From NCBI GenBank assembly GCA_965219915.1, contig OZ244794.1:124001-188000 (forward strand): 64,000 nt of DNA, given 5' to 3'. Under the pieces are notes generated by a model. That model saw nothing but the letters and a program-made list of their open reading frames with translations, did not search any database and was not told the DNA's origin. Below, piece after piece: positions 43,367 to 52,798 of this stretch (position 1 is the stretch's first letter; every line of letters begins with the position of its first letter). The stretch is from Bin80 sp965219915 (GTDB lineage Bacteria; Bacteroidota; Rhodothermia; Rhodothermales; Bin80). Both the position numbers and the translations under genes were made by a program.

Positions 43367-45664
43367 ATGAAACAACTTCTTCTTCTAGCTGCCGGCCTGC
43401 TGATCACCACCGGCGCACAAGCCCAGTCTTTCGGCGGGGCACTGGCGATGACCGAGCAACATGTATTTGTCGGGGAAACCGGAAATATGGCGTTTCCTGG
43501 AGAGGTGTATATCTACACCCTAGACAACCTTGAAGAGGCGCCGACCATATTGTCCGTGAATGAAGAGCTGGAGCGGTTTGGCCGCACGATTGTAGCTGAT
43601 GGAGAGACTCTATTGATCGGAGCCATTGATGCAGATGAAGCTCGCGGAGCCGTCTACGTATTCAAATATGATGACACGTGGCAACAAGTTGCTCGCCTTA
43701 CTGCATCAGATGCATCACCTGGAGACCAATTTGGGACTTCAATCGCGGTGGATGGGGATGTGGTTTTAATCGGTGCGCAAGGGCGATCAGAGTCGACCGG
43801 GGCAGTTTATGTTTTCGCGAAAAACCCTGATGGTACATTTTCGGAAACCGGCATGCTGCCAGTTGAGGGCATCAATCCAGAAGATGGCTTTGGATATGTC
43901 GTGGCAATTGAGGATAATATCGCGGTCGTTGGCTCACCTTCTCAAATGGAGGGCATGGGGGCGGCACACGTATTTATGCACGGATCTGAAGGTTGGTCAC
44001 AGATCAGCAAATTGGCACCTGATTTTCTGACCGAAAGAAGCCGAATGGGCAGTGCTGTAATGGTGCATAACGGGCGGGTGTACGTATCTGCTCCAATGCA
44101 GGGCCTAGTCCTCGAGTACGAATGGGATCCTGAGTCCAGTCAACTGCGCATGCGCGGCCAACTTACCCCTTTTGATGCACAACGGGGATCCCAGTTCGGA
44201 GCTTCCCTAGCAGCCAGCGACAGTGAAATCTGGATTGGGGACGGTCGTAGTGGACGAGGTAGAGGCGTTGTGTATCGGTTTATGTCCGGTGAAGAGGGCT
44301 GGACAGGGGCAATGAAGCTGATGCCTGACGAAGAGATTGGTCGCGCAGCGTTTGGCAGCAGTTTGGCACTAAGTGGAGATCACGCTGTCGTGGGCGCTGT
44401 TCGCATGGACTCCAGAGCAGGAGGGGCTATACTTGTGAATCGGAGCGAAGGTGAATGGTCGGCAGTGGCTACCCTCATCAATGAAGTAAAAGGTTACGAC
44501 GCGATCACCGGAGAAGAAGTGCGCTGTGCAGAAGGCAAAGCGTCTAGATGGTCGTGCAAGGACGTTGATCTGACCTCGTTCTTGCCACTGCCTCAGATGG
44601 GAGGGAACCGGGGTTCCAGACTGAACGATATCTGGGGATGGACCGATCCTCAAACCGGTCAGGAATATGCACTGGTGGGGCGGAATGACGGTACCTCTTT
44701 TGTAGATGTAACCAATCCTGAAATGCCACGATATGTGGGAGATCTGCCAATGACAGCAGGCTCCGTCCCAAATGTTTGGAGAGACATCAAAGTATATGCC
44801 GACCACGCCTATGTAGTCGCTGATGGTGCCGGGCAACATGGTGTGCAGGTTCTTGACCTCAACCAGTTGCGCAAGGTTGAGGGTGAGCCGGTGACATTCA
44901 CAGAGACGGCACACTACGCGGGAATTGCAAGTGCACACAACATTGTAATTAACGAAGCAACGGGATTTGGCTTCGTGGTTGGTGCCAGCGGAGGAGGAGA
45001 AACCTGTGGCGGCGGGTTGCACATGATTGATTTGCGTGATACCCCCAATGTGTCCTTTGCCGGTTGCTTTGCCGACCCCAATACCGGCAGGCGCAATACG
45101 GGCTACTCCCATGATGCACAGTGTGTCACGTATGCGGGTCCAGACTTAACCTATAACGGTCGAGAGATTTGCCTTGGATCCAATGAAACGGCCCTGAGCA
45201 TCGCGGATGTGACGGACAAGGACAATCCAATAGCAATTTCTGCAGCTTCCTATCCTAATGTGGCCTACACACATCAAGGATGGCTAACCGAGGATCATAG
45301 ATACTTCTATATGAATGATGAGGGAGACGAACCAAGAGGACTGGTGGAAGGCACGCGTACGCTTGTCTGGGATGTATCCGACTTGGATGACCCGGTTCTT
45401 GTAACTGAATACATTGCAAGTACGCCAGATACGGATCACAACCTTTACATCAAAGACAACCTGATGTATCAGTCCAACTATGGTGCAGGTCTGCGTATTC
45501 TTGATATCACAAATCCAGAATCTCCAGCGGAGATTGGTTTTTTTGAGCCAGGTCCTGGGTCCTCATCTTGGAGTAACTATCCTTATTTCAAGAGCGGTAC
45601 ACTGATCGTTACGAGCGGCAACGAGGGTCTATTCATTCTCAAAAAGCGGAGCGTGGATATTTAG
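43367..45664 (+). CDS. Choice-of-anchor B family protein with FG-GAP-like propeller
   Basis: Started at MKQLLLLAAG the product is 765 residues with a signal peptide ending near residue 18 (GAQA-QS). The N-terminal half has repeated blades containing V-D-G-D-V-V-L-I-G-A (integrin alpha/FG-GAP type). The C-terminal half, from about 400, is the choice-of-anchor B domain, with DIWGW, SHDAQC-like and HNLYI segments and the terminal LIVTSGNEGLFIL. The function is unknown; it is probably surface-exposed. The frame is open for 91 codons upstream, but these overlap the opposing gene and read as noise. Confidence 0.85.
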   Translation: MKQLLLLAAGLLITTGAQAQSFGGALAMTEQHVFVGETGNMAFPGEVYIYTLDNLEEAPTILSVNEELERFGRTIVADGETLLIGAIDADEARGAVYVFKYDDTWQQVARLTASDASPGDQFGTSIAVDGDVVLIGAQGRSESTGAVYVFAKNPDGTFSETGMLPVEGINPEDGFGYVVAIEDNIAVVGSPSQMEGMGAAHVFMHGSEGWSQISKLAPDFLTERSRMGSAVMVHNGRVYVSAPMQGLVLEYEWDPESSQLRMRGQLTPFDAQRGSQFGASLAASDSEIWIGDGRSGRGRGVVYRFMSGEEGWTGAMKLMPDEEIGRAAFGSSLALSGDHAVVGAVRMDSRAGGAILVNRSEGEWSAVATLINEVKGYDAITGEEVRCAEGKASRWSCKDVDLTSFLPLPQMGGNRGSRLNDIWGWTDPQTGQEYALVGRNDGTSFVDVTNPEMPRYVGDLPMTAGSVPNVWRDIKVYADHAYVVADGAGQHGVQVLDLNQLRKVEGEPVTFTETAHYAGIASAHNIVINEATGFGFVVGASGGGETCGGGLHMIDLRDTPNVSFAGCFADPNTGRRNTGYSHDAQCVTYAGPDLTYNGREICLGSNETALSIADVTDKDNPIAISAASYPNVAYTHQGWLTEDHRYFYMNDEGDEPRGLVEGTRTLVWDVSDLDDPVLVTEYIASTPDTDHNLYIKDNLMYQSNYGAGLRILDITNPESPAEIGFFEPGPGSSSWSNYPYFKSGTLIVTSGNEGLFILKKRSVDI

Positions 45665-46160
45665 GGACTTAGCCCAACTTTGTCAAACCAGATGGCAAAG
45701 TTAGGTTTTATGTTTGGGGGTTGTGTATTCCAGGCGAACTCCGAACTGTAACGCGGCAAGGGGGAGTTGTGCGTTTACTTACGTGAAATACGTCAGATTC
45801 ATGAACCCGCACTCCGCGGAACGATTGGGAAGCACGCTCCAGACGGAGTCACCATGTCTGCGTCCGATAGTAGCTACACGGGGTAACACAAATACGTACA
45901 AGTTCCGGAAAACCGGTGGCGTAATTATACTGTCTTATCCGCCTGAGAACCAAAGCTTCGTGCAACGCGTCCGCTTTGTTCACCGCGTTATCGGAACAGA
46001 CAGTCAAGATCAGACAAGATATGTCCGATCGCAGAGGCCAGTGTAGAAGCACTTTTACCTGATTCATTGAACAGGCAATGGCTCCTCACAATATCATTTC
46101 CGTCGTGTCGGTACAGTGATACCAAACGGCACAACGAATCTGACGGTACAGGGAATTTGA
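45665..46160. other. 496-bp gap with a terminator; no clear gene
   Basis: After a probable terminator at its left edge, the rest shows a 110-codon plus-strand frame (45714-46046) and a shorter minus-strand one, both of odd composition (many Arg, Cys and Asn) and without recognisable domains. I do not support either as a gene. Confidence 0.4.
45673..45716 (+). terminator. Probable terminator after the choice-of-anchor B gene
   Basis: AACTTTG (45676-45682) pairs with CAAAGTT (45696-45702), flanked by CCC/AGG-like partial pairing, and is followed by a T-rich TTTTATGTTT. The stem is moderately stable and sits 9 bp after the stop. Confidence 0.6.
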
Positions 46161-47270
46161 TCAGTCAATCAACGCCGTTGGAGGTATGAACCGGTATCGA
46201 ATCAACGCCGGATTGCCTGCTTCTCCATTCTCCATCGGTACATGCTCGCCCAGGAAGTACAGATAGCCACTCCTAGCTGTTACGGGAGCCTTGTGACGTA
46301 TCGTGCTCACCGCCTTGAACTGGTAGCTGTTGCCTACAATGCTCAGGCCATAAACCGTTCTACTCGTTAAGTTCTCCAGGCGATAGCCTTCGTCAATGGG
46401 CGAGAATACCCCCATGCGAATGTCCTCATCCAAGGCATACAGCCCGTTCAGAAGCTGATAGGCGTCAATTTCTTTCCACCACTCAGGGGAGTTCTCGTCG
46501 GCACGGAGATCCTTTTCTCGTCTGACGAAGAATTCAGGCCGAGCCCTAGCCTTACTGGAATTACCGAATAAAGGTCTGGCATCCATGTCCTCGTGGTACT
46601 TGTACCATGGGCTGCCACCCACGCAAGCAATGTCTCGTCCCGGGATAGTCACAATGCTTTGATTGAGTCTGTAAAATTCCGGGTCTTCCAAAACGATCTC
46701 CCGGCTTGATTCCAGATCCAGTGAGTGGACATCCATGATGGATTTTGATAGACTCCGTGGCCCCCGGAACGTATAAATGGAATCGCCCAGTGTGCAGAAT
46801 GACAGGATCGACCTAACCTTCTTCTTGGCAGCGAGGCAGTCCCCTGATCGGTCGAAAACCACAATAGCACCTTCAATTGTCGTCAATATGATTCGGTCAT
46901 CGTCGGCAAAACGCGAAGCCAACAGACTATGCCCAGAGTCGCTTGGGTAGCATGTATCCATCCTGTAGCTCGCCTGAAACTGCCCCGTAGGGGAAAACAA
47001 GTGAGCCAATTCCGATAGGAATTCCGTGACTAGGATGCTACCGACAGTATCAACATCAATGAACCCGATGGGTCCCAGAAATACGGAGGGATCCAGCACC
47101 AGCGTATCCTCCAACGCAAAAAGGTCCTCGAATGGCTCCAATTCAGACGCATAAACCATCTCCTCGGAGGAGTCATTGGAACGGGGTGTACATCCGGTAA
47201 GCAATCCCGCGAGCACAAGACTGGTAACGATGCCCCGCTCCAGAAGCGGTGTTAAGATCAATCTCATCAA
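46161..47270 (-). CDS. Putative lipoprotein, beta-propeller-like
   Basis: The 369-residue product has a signal peptide with lipobox LLTGC (Cys27). The rest is beta-rich with repeated strands such as GPIGFIDVDTVGSILVTEF and SRFADDDRIILTTIEGAIVVFDRSG that recall the 6-bladed propeller (BF3164-like) lipoproteins of Bacteroidota. Two ATGs are adjacent at the start. I cannot assign a function. It stands alone between two gene-poor gaps. Confidence 0.65.
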   Translation of the reverse strand: MMRLILTPLLERGIVTSLVLAGLLTGCTPRSNDSSEEMVYASELEPFEDLFALEDTLVLDPSVFLGPIGFIDVDTVGSILVTEFLSELAHLFSPTGQFQASYRMDTCYPSDSGHSLLASRFADDDRIILTTIEGAIVVFDRSGDCLAAKKKVRSILSFCTLGDSIYTFRGPRSLSKSIMDVHSLDLESSREIVLEDPEFYRLNQSIVTIPGRDIACVGGSPWYKYHEDMDARPLFGNSSKARARPEFFVRREKDLRADENSPEWWKEIDAYQLLNGLYALDEDIRMGVFSPIDEGYRLENLTSRTVYGLSIVGNSYQFKAVSTIRHKAPVTARSGYLYFLGEHVPMENGEAGNPALIRYRFIPPTALID

Positions 47271-47346
47271 ATCTCAAAGTTGGGTTCAAGATACATTTGA
47301 AAAGCATCAGGGCTTTCTGCATCCGGCTCGCACACTGCAGACGGAA

Positions 47347-47646
47347 TTAGCGCACTAACCTCGAAAGCCTAACTATTGATTCGCGCTGTATTCTCACTTG
47401 GCTTCCTGTGTAGCGAATAGATTCAAAGACAACGGAATACGCTGAGATTCCCGTTAAGGGACCTGTTTTCTGAGAAGGCTGAATCTCTTGAAAGACCAGG
47501 CTGTCCCCCTCCTATACGACCTCGGCTCTTTCTTCCAGCACAGCGTGTAGCGCGGCTAAACATACCGTCAAACGTGCACAATTCGCGTACGGCTGGGGCT
47601 GTCGAGGTCCGCTCAAAATGCCTCCAACAACCCCCCTAGGCCACAT
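47347..47646 (-). pseudogene. Interrupted small gene, TAG at codon 45
   Basis: Reading the minus strand from ATG 47646, 100 codons are in one frame to the TAA at 47347, except for a TAG at 47512-47514. Both halves look like real protein: ARLTVCLAALHAVLEERAEVV before the stop, and EGDSLVFQEIQPSQKTG then GISAYSVVFESIRYTGSQV after it. I do not recognise the family. A pseudogene with one nonsense mutation is the simplest reading; chance is possible for a frame this short. Confidence 0.35.
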
Positions 47647-47725
47647 GCGACACCCCGAGAAAACCGTCTATAATAACCTACTCCATACGTTTGATTCTGG
47701 GAATACGCATTATCGTCGCAAATTC

Positions 47726-47894
47726 CAGAAAGATCGTTTGGGCAGATACTCAATGTAGGGATGAATCGCTGCGCCGGAGCATGTTGTATGCCGTCCCCAC
47801 GAAGATGCTATCGCGCCTGAAACGGTTCTGCCACATGTAATTGAACAGGTGGCAGACCTGTTTCGTCGTGAATACGTGCATTCACCGAAGCTAC
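47726..47894. repeat. 169-bp diverged repeat, copy A
   Basis: By hand alignment it is about 70% identical to 54666-54833 (168 bp), with one indel; the first 27 and last 93 bases are better conserved than the middle. It lies just downstream of the dgcA stop. Short protein-like frames exist in both strands, but none is intact in both copies, so it looks like the relic of a coding or mobile sequence. Confidence 0.55.
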
Positions 47895-47911
47895 ATTTTT
47901 GACAACGACGG

Positions 47912-48976
47912 TCAGTCGGCAAGTTTCGCACCGAAACCTGGGGCCTCCAGGAGGTGCATATATCCATCCGACAAATTAAATCCACCCATCGCAGTATCCC
48001 GGGAGAGATCAAAGCTCCCATCCAGATCAAGGTAGCGCGTCTGGGGACAAGCATACGCGGTGTGCAGTGCGGCAGCAATACTGATTACGCTCTCATCCAT
48101 GCAGCCCCACATCAGGTCAATACCTGCCAGCTGCGCTATATCTGAGATGCCCAGCGCACCAGTAATACCCCCACATTTCATGAGTTTGATATTCCAAATA
48201 CCAAACGGCATATCAGCCGCCAACTTTAGAGCATCCTCGGGTCCGTGCAGGCTCTCGTCTGCCGCCATCAGTTTCTGGGCCTCTCTTGATAATCCGAGCA
48301 GATGCTCTTCGTTTCCCCTTCCAAGAGGCTGCTCAATAAGTTCAAGATTCAATGCATGCGATTCATGCGTAAGCTGTCGGGCCTGTTCAATAGTGTAGCC
48401 CTGATTGGCATCAACACGAATTTGTATATCCGCTGTACACAACTCCCGCAGTGCTCGCAGGCGCTCAAGATCCTCTTCATAATTCAATCCGAGTTTGACC
48501 TTGAGGCATCTGAATCCGCGTGCAAGATATTCTCGCGCTTCGCTGAGGGTCTCGTCCAATGGCAGGATACCAATCGTTATGGAGGTAGGTAAGGCATTCA
48601 CACACTGTCCGAGCATCGCAGCTACGGGAATCCCCACGCTCCGTGCTAAGAGATCGTACAATGCCATATCCAGGGCTGCCATGGCGGAGGGATGCTGCAC
48701 ACACTCCTTTCGCAATCGGTGAATCAGGGCTCTCAGTGGTCGTGGATCGCTCCCTTTCACAATGTCATGTGCACAGGCGTCCAGAGCACCAAGACACGCT
48801 TTCGCATTTTCGCCAGTTACAGCGGTGGGAGCAGCGCAACCAAGACCGAAAAAACCCAGATTATTTTCCAGTCGGACAAAATGAAGGTCTACCGTATTGA
48901 CCACTCGTGTTGCAATAACGTATGGCCGCGTCAAGGGTAATTGATCAGTCCAAGTTTCTACACCGGTAATGGTCAT
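47912..48976 (-). CDS. dgcA: Enolase-superfamily epimerase/racemase, DgcA-like
   Basis: Started at MTITGVETW (ATGA overlap with the upstream gene) the product is 354 residues. The muconate-lactonizing-type barrel has the catalytic lysines in K159-V-K161 and N-I-K-L-M-K267, metal ligands at D189, E215 and D240, and GCMDES at the C-terminal end. This pattern matches L-Ala-D/L-Glu epimerases. Alongside a DUF1611 gene it matches the marine DgcN-DgcA pair, in which DgcA racemises N-acetyl-D-glutamate to the L form for D-glutamate catabolism. A dipeptide epimerase for cell-wall recycling is the alternative. Confidence 0.8.
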   Translation of the reverse strand: MTITGVETWTDQLPLTRPYVIATRVVNTVDLHFVRLENNLGFFGLGCAAPTAVTGENAKACLGALDACAHDIVKGSDPRPLRALIHRLRKECVQHPSAMAALDMALYDLLARSVGIPVAAMLGQCVNALPTSITIGILPLDETLSEAREYLARGFRCLKVKLGLNYEEDLERLRALRELCTADIQIRVDANQGYTIEQARQLTHESHALNLELIEQPLGRGNEEHLLGLSREAQKLMAADESLHGPEDALKLAADMPFGIWNIKLMKCGGITGALGISDIAQLAGIDLMWGCMDESVISIAAALHTAYACPQTRYLDLDGSFDLSRDTAMGGFNLSDGYMHLLEAPGFGAKLAD

Positions 48977-50037
48977 GAGAACAGTTTTTCCCGGACTGTT
49001 TCCGTCAAACGCCCCACTCCATCCTCCAGTGGTCGAACCACAGGCAAACTGTGACACGCTTCAAGCTCCGCTGCAATCCCTGAGGACTCCGTGTCATCTA
49101 GTCCACGCGTGAACAAAGAGATCGCCCACACCCGGGAGCCCAGCAGGCGAACCAGTTCAATCTCTTCATCCAATGGAGGCAGAGGGCAATCAAGGTGCTC
49201 GAATTCCTCAAAATGGCTTCGCGTAGGTGCGTGCTGCAAGATTACCCCGGCCGCTCGCGCTGAACAAATAAATTCAGCCCCAGCCGGACCAGCGGGGTTA
49301 CGTAGCCCCGACTGCCCCTCCAGGAGAATAACATCTGGATTCATTTCGCTGGCGCATGCCAGGATTGCACCTTCCAGTTCGCCGGACACAAAATCGTTCA
49401 GCGTCGAGTCAAAAATGAACCCATGCCGAAGCCCTTGTAACCAGCCTGTTTGTCCTGTGTAGATCATTTCGGCTTTGATGCCCTGCGCTCGGAGCGCAGC
49501 GCGCAGGAGCATGGCCGTCGTACGTTTGCCAATCGCGCAGTCCATTCCTAGAACAGCAACGCGTGGGGAGGGCACAGAAAGTATCTCACCCGTCCAGAAT
49601 CTCAATTCAGATGCGCGTCGGGGTTTTCGCAGATCAATAATGCCAGCTGTGGCCCGTTCAAGAATCTCAGGGTCATCCGAAAGTAGATAATGAAGCCCGT
49701 TTACCAAAGTAAGTCCAGCAGATGCGGCTGAAAGTAGCTCTTGGCGAAGAGCATCCGGCAGCGTTCCCCCGGCAGTTGCGACACCGACCACACAATGAGT
49801 TGGACGGGCGGATGTGAGCTTTAGGGCCTCTGAAACGGTATGGAAAACGGGAATATCCCGATGGCGTCCGTCCAGAACACACCCGGCATCCTGACCCGCG
49901 TAATCAGGATCAATCACTCCCAGAATGGGATACCGGCTGGGACCGCGTAGAAGCCCGTGTGTAGTTTTTGCGAAAACGCTATCAAAAAGTCCGTTTGCAA
50001 GTATAAGCGCGCGCTCAGGCATAAAACTTGAAGCCAA
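48973..50037 (-). CDS. dgcN: DUF1611 P-loop protein, DgcN-like
   Basis: The 354-residue product has an N-terminal Rossmann-like domain (GVIDPDYAGQ, HCVVGVATAGG) and a C-terminal P-loop domain with GMDCAIGKRTT (about residue 164) and YTGQTGW. These are features of the DUF1611 family. DgcN of this family was described as an N-acetyltransferase acting on D-glutamate, acting before DgcA; the function here is inferred from family and adjacency. The two genes overlap by 4 bp. The gene is divergent from glgP, with a shared 110-bp promoter interval. Confidence 0.8.
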   Translation of the reverse strand: MASSFMPERALILANGLFDSVFAKTTHGLLRGPSRYPILGVIDPDYAGQDAGCVLDGRHRDIPVFHTVSEALKLTSARPTHCVVGVATAGGTLPDALRQELLSAASAGLTLVNGLHYLLSDDPEILERATAGIIDLRKPRRASELRFWTGEILSVPSPRVAVLGMDCAIGKRTTAMLLRAALRAQGIKAEMIYTGQTGWLQGLRHGFIFDSTLNDFVSGELEGAILACASEMNPDVILLEGQSGLRNPAGPAGAEFICSARAAGVILQHAPTRSHFEEFEHLDCPLPPLDEEIELVRLLGSRVWAISLFTRGLDDTESSGIAAELEACHSLPVVRPLEDGVGRLTETVREKLFS

Positions 50038-50147
50038 TTGGATTCTGATGTTACAACTGTTTCGTCTGGTTTCGTCAATTAACGCACTAAAATAAGGTTA
50101 CTCACTGCGTTCTGCGACATTCCTGTAACACGCTACCGAAAACGAAA
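50038..50147. promoter_or_regulatory. Divergent promoter interval dgcN / glgP
   Basis: The 110 bp between the two starts must hold both promoters. It is AT-rich in the middle (ATTAACGCACTAAAATAAGG). I see no convincing -35/-10 pair or operator. Confidence 0.4.
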
Positions 50148-52721
50148 ATGATTCCCAAACCAGTACGTACGTTAACTATCACTCCGTCTCTTCCTCCTTC
50201 CCTCGAACGGCTGCGGGAATTAGCATATAATGTTCGCTGGGCTTGGGACGAAAATACGGTAGATCTTTTTCGGAGGCTGGGCGCGGACCTTTGGCACTCG
50301 TCCGGTCACAACCCGGTTAGAATGTTGGCCCAAACTTCGGCGGCCCGGTTAGAAGAACTTGCAGAGGATGAAGGCTTTGTCGCACATCTCAACGAAGTAT
50401 GCACATCCTTTGATGCATACATGCAGGAGGACTCAACATGGTACTCCCGCGCCCACAAGAATGATAAGCTACTTGCAGCCTACTTTTCTGCTGAATTTGG
50501 CGTGACCGAGTGCATGTCACTTTTTGCTGGAGGACTCGGGGTGTTGGCAGGCGATCACCTCAAGAGTGCCAGCGATCTTGGAGTCCCCATCGTTGGAGTT
50601 GGCCTCATGTACCAACAGGGATACTTCATACAATCTCTGGATGAAAACGGCTGGCAACAGGAATCCTATCGGGAAAATGATTTTTCCAGCCTGCCATCGA
50701 CTCTAGAACGTGATACGAACGGCACGCCATTACAGGTACACGCTGAAATAGGTGGACGTAGGGTGTATGCGCGTATCTGGCGTCTGCAGGTGGGACGTGT
50801 GCCTTTGTATCTCTTGGATACTAATTTTGATGCCAATGAGCATAGCGAAGATCGCAATCTGACAGATTACCTGTATGGAGGTGGCAATGAGCTACGTATC
50901 CGACAGGAAATAATCCTGGGTATCGGCGGATTCAGAGCCTTGCAACTGCTGAACCTAAGACCCCAAGTTTATCATCTTAATGAAGGGCATTCAGCATTTT
51001 TGACGCTAGAACACACCAGGCAGCTGATGGTGGACCATCGGCTGCCCTTCAAGGAAGCCAGTGTTGCTGCGGCTGCAAACGTGGTTTTCACGACACACAC
51101 GCCGGTGGAGGCGGGACATGATCGGTTTCCTCCAGAGCTCATGGATCGCTACCTAGTGTCATATGCCAAAGATGCATTAGGCCTTGACCGCCAGGAATTT
51201 CTTGCTCTGGGCCGTGAACATCCAGACAACGACAACGAATTCTTCGGCATGACCAAGCTTGCTCTACGTATGAGTGATGCATGCAATGGTGTTGCCAGAC
51301 TGCATGGGGAGGTGAGTCGCACCATGTGGCATAGTCTTTGGCCTGCTCTGCCGGAAAATGAAGTGCCGATCAGTCACGTAACGAATGCGATTCACACTTC
51401 TTCGTGGATCTCAGGGGCGATGAAGCAGCACCTTGACCGCTATGTGGGCCCACAATGGCGCGAAAAGGCAATTAGCCTATCTCAATGGGAGCAGGCGGAG
51501 CAGATCCCGGACGAATTACTTTGGCAAACCCACGTAATACTACGGGAGCAGCTTGTCCAGCAGGCCCGCAAATCTCTGCAGTCCAGGCTGCATCGATTGG
51601 GCGCCTCAACAAAGGAAATTGACCGAGCTGCAAAAATTCTTGATCCGAACACGCTCACGATAGGGTTTGCCCGCCGGTTCGCCACCTACAAACGTGCAAC
51701 CCTGCTACTTTTGGACCACGATCGGCTTGTACGAATTCTGACCAATGAATCGCAGCCGGTTCAGATCATCTTCGCGGGCAAGGCACATCCCCGTGACCAT
51801 CCAGGTAAAGAATTGATTCAGCAGATTGTTGATGCTTCCAACACAGAGTCTCTGCGCAACCATATTGTCTTTCTCGAAGACTATGATATGGCAATTGCGC
51901 GGTATCTAGTGCAGGGCGTGGATTTGTGGCTGAATACTCCCCGGCGCCCCAGAGAGGCAAGTGGAACCAGTGGGATGAAAGCGGCCGCTAATGGTGGTCT
52001 CAATCTCAGCATCTTGGACGGATGGTGGGATGAAGGCTTTGATCCCTCAATTGGCTGGGCTATCGGTAATGGCGAAGTCATGGACAATCATGCGTATCAG
52101 GACGAGAGGGAAGCAGCCCAATTGTATGATCAACTGGAATACGAGATAGTGCCGTTGTTTTATGATCGCTCCCCCGAAGGACTGCCCCGAGAATGGATCG
52201 CGCGAATGAAGCGTTCAATTGCGACATACAACAATTCCTTTAATACGCACCGAATGGTTCAGGAATACACAGAAAGAATTTACCTGACCGCCGCTGCACG
52301 CGCGAAAGCGCTACAATCCGAAGATTTGGAGCGCGCGCGTTTACTGTCTACGTGGCAGCAGAAGATTCAGGAGGCCTGGCAAGGGGTCCAGGTGAGCGTT
52401 ACTGACGATTCCCCGCAGGGGTATCAAAAGATGGGCATGCCATTCACCATTAGGGCATGCGTGAAGCTTGGAGATTTGTTACCCGATGATGTTGACGTGC
52501 AACTGTACCTAGGACGCGTCAATGCCAAGGGAGAAATCGTAGATGCAATCATTACCCCCATGGTCCTGACAGAGGCCAAAGACGGAACGTCTCATCTGTA
52601 CGAGGCCACGAATGTAACCTGCACGAACGGTGGTTCGACAGGATATACTGTGCGTGTCCTGCCCAAACACCAGGACCAAGTTTCGATGCAGTGCTCAGGA
52701 TTGGTGGCCTGGGCTCAGTAA
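50148..52721 (+). CDS. glgP: Alpha-glucan phosphorylase (GT35)
   Basis: The 857-residue product is of the long bacterial alpha-glucan phosphorylase type, with an N-terminal DUF3417 domain (LRELAYNVRWAWDE), the HLNEGHSAF region and the PLP-binding Lys611 in GTSGMKAAANGG. It splits glycogen or maltodextrin with phosphate to glucose-1-phosphate. The stop codon overlaps the 3' end of a convergent gene by 7 bp, and its last 66 codons are duplicated 2.3 kb downstream (54852-55050). The gene itself is intact. Confidence 0.93.
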   Translation: MIPKPVRTLTITPSLPPSLERLRELAYNVRWAWDENTVDLFRRLGADLWHSSGHNPVRMLAQTSAARLEELAEDEGFVAHLNEVCTSFDAYMQEDSTWYSRAHKNDKLLAAYFSAEFGVTECMSLFAGGLGVLAGDHLKSASDLGVPIVGVGLMYQQGYFIQSLDENGWQQESYRENDFSSLPSTLERDTNGTPLQVHAEIGGRRVYARIWRLQVGRVPLYLLDTNFDANEHSEDRNLTDYLYGGGNELRIRQEIILGIGGFRALQLLNLRPQVYHLNEGHSAFLTLEHTRQLMVDHRLPFKEASVAAAANVVFTTHTPVEAGHDRFPPELMDRYLVSYAKDALGLDRQEFLALGREHPDNDNEFFGMTKLALRMSDACNGVARLHGEVSRTMWHSLWPALPENEVPISHVTNAIHTSSWISGAMKQHLDRYVGPQWREKAISLSQWEQAEQIPDELLWQTHVILREQLVQQARKSLQSRLHRLGASTKEIDRAAKILDPNTLTIGFARRFATYKRATLLLLDHDRLVRILTNESQPVQIIFAGKAHPRDHPGKELIQQIVDASNTESLRNHIVFLEDYDMAIARYLVQGVDLWLNTPRRPREASGTSGMKAAANGGLNLSILDGWWDEGFDPSIGWAIGNGEVMDNHAYQDEREAAQLYDQLEYEIVPLFYDRSPEGLPREWIARMKRSIATYNNSFNTHRMVQEYTERIYLTAAARAKALQSEDLERARLLSTWQQKIQEAWQGVQVSVTDDSPQGYQKMGMPFTIRACVKLGDLLPDDVDVQLYLGRVNAKGEIVDAIITPMVLTEAKDGTSHLYEATNVTCTNGGSTGYTVRVLPKHQDQVSMQCSGLVAWAQ

Positions 52722-52798
52722 GCAGGTTCTTCCGACGTACCTAGAGAAGCCAAAGAAATCCAGTCTGAATCTTCAAAGACCGCATCAGGCAGTTCCAT
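52523..52798. repeat. 276-bp direct repeat, copy 1
   Basis: This is about 97% identical to 54852-55127 (eight mismatches seen, no indel; constant offset of 2,329 bp). It spans the last 66 codons of glgP plus the C-terminal 27 codons of a convergent minus-strand gene. The outer DNA on either side differs completely. Confidence 0.95.
52715..52798 (-). pseudogene. Truncated 3' end of the DUF6503-like gene
   Basis: The last 27 codons (MELPDAVFEDSDWISL onward to EEPAY) are nearly identical to those of the intact gene ending at 55044. Upstream of 52798 the sequence is unrelated, so a start and the body are missing. A 74-codon frame (52715-52939) exists only because the junction happens to be open. 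Confidence 0.8.

Larger units (their letters stand above)
47271..47911. other. 641-bp gap with decayed coding sequence
   Basis: It holds an interrupted minus-strand frame (47347-47646) and a 169-bp element also found at 54666 (47726-47894), both listed separately. The remainder shows nothing clear. The promoter of the lipoprotein gene must lie near 47280-47350. Confidence 0.45.

Noticed and set aside
45714..46046. 110-codon plus-strand frame
   Set aside because: Composition unlike neighbouring genes, sits after a terminator, no domain.
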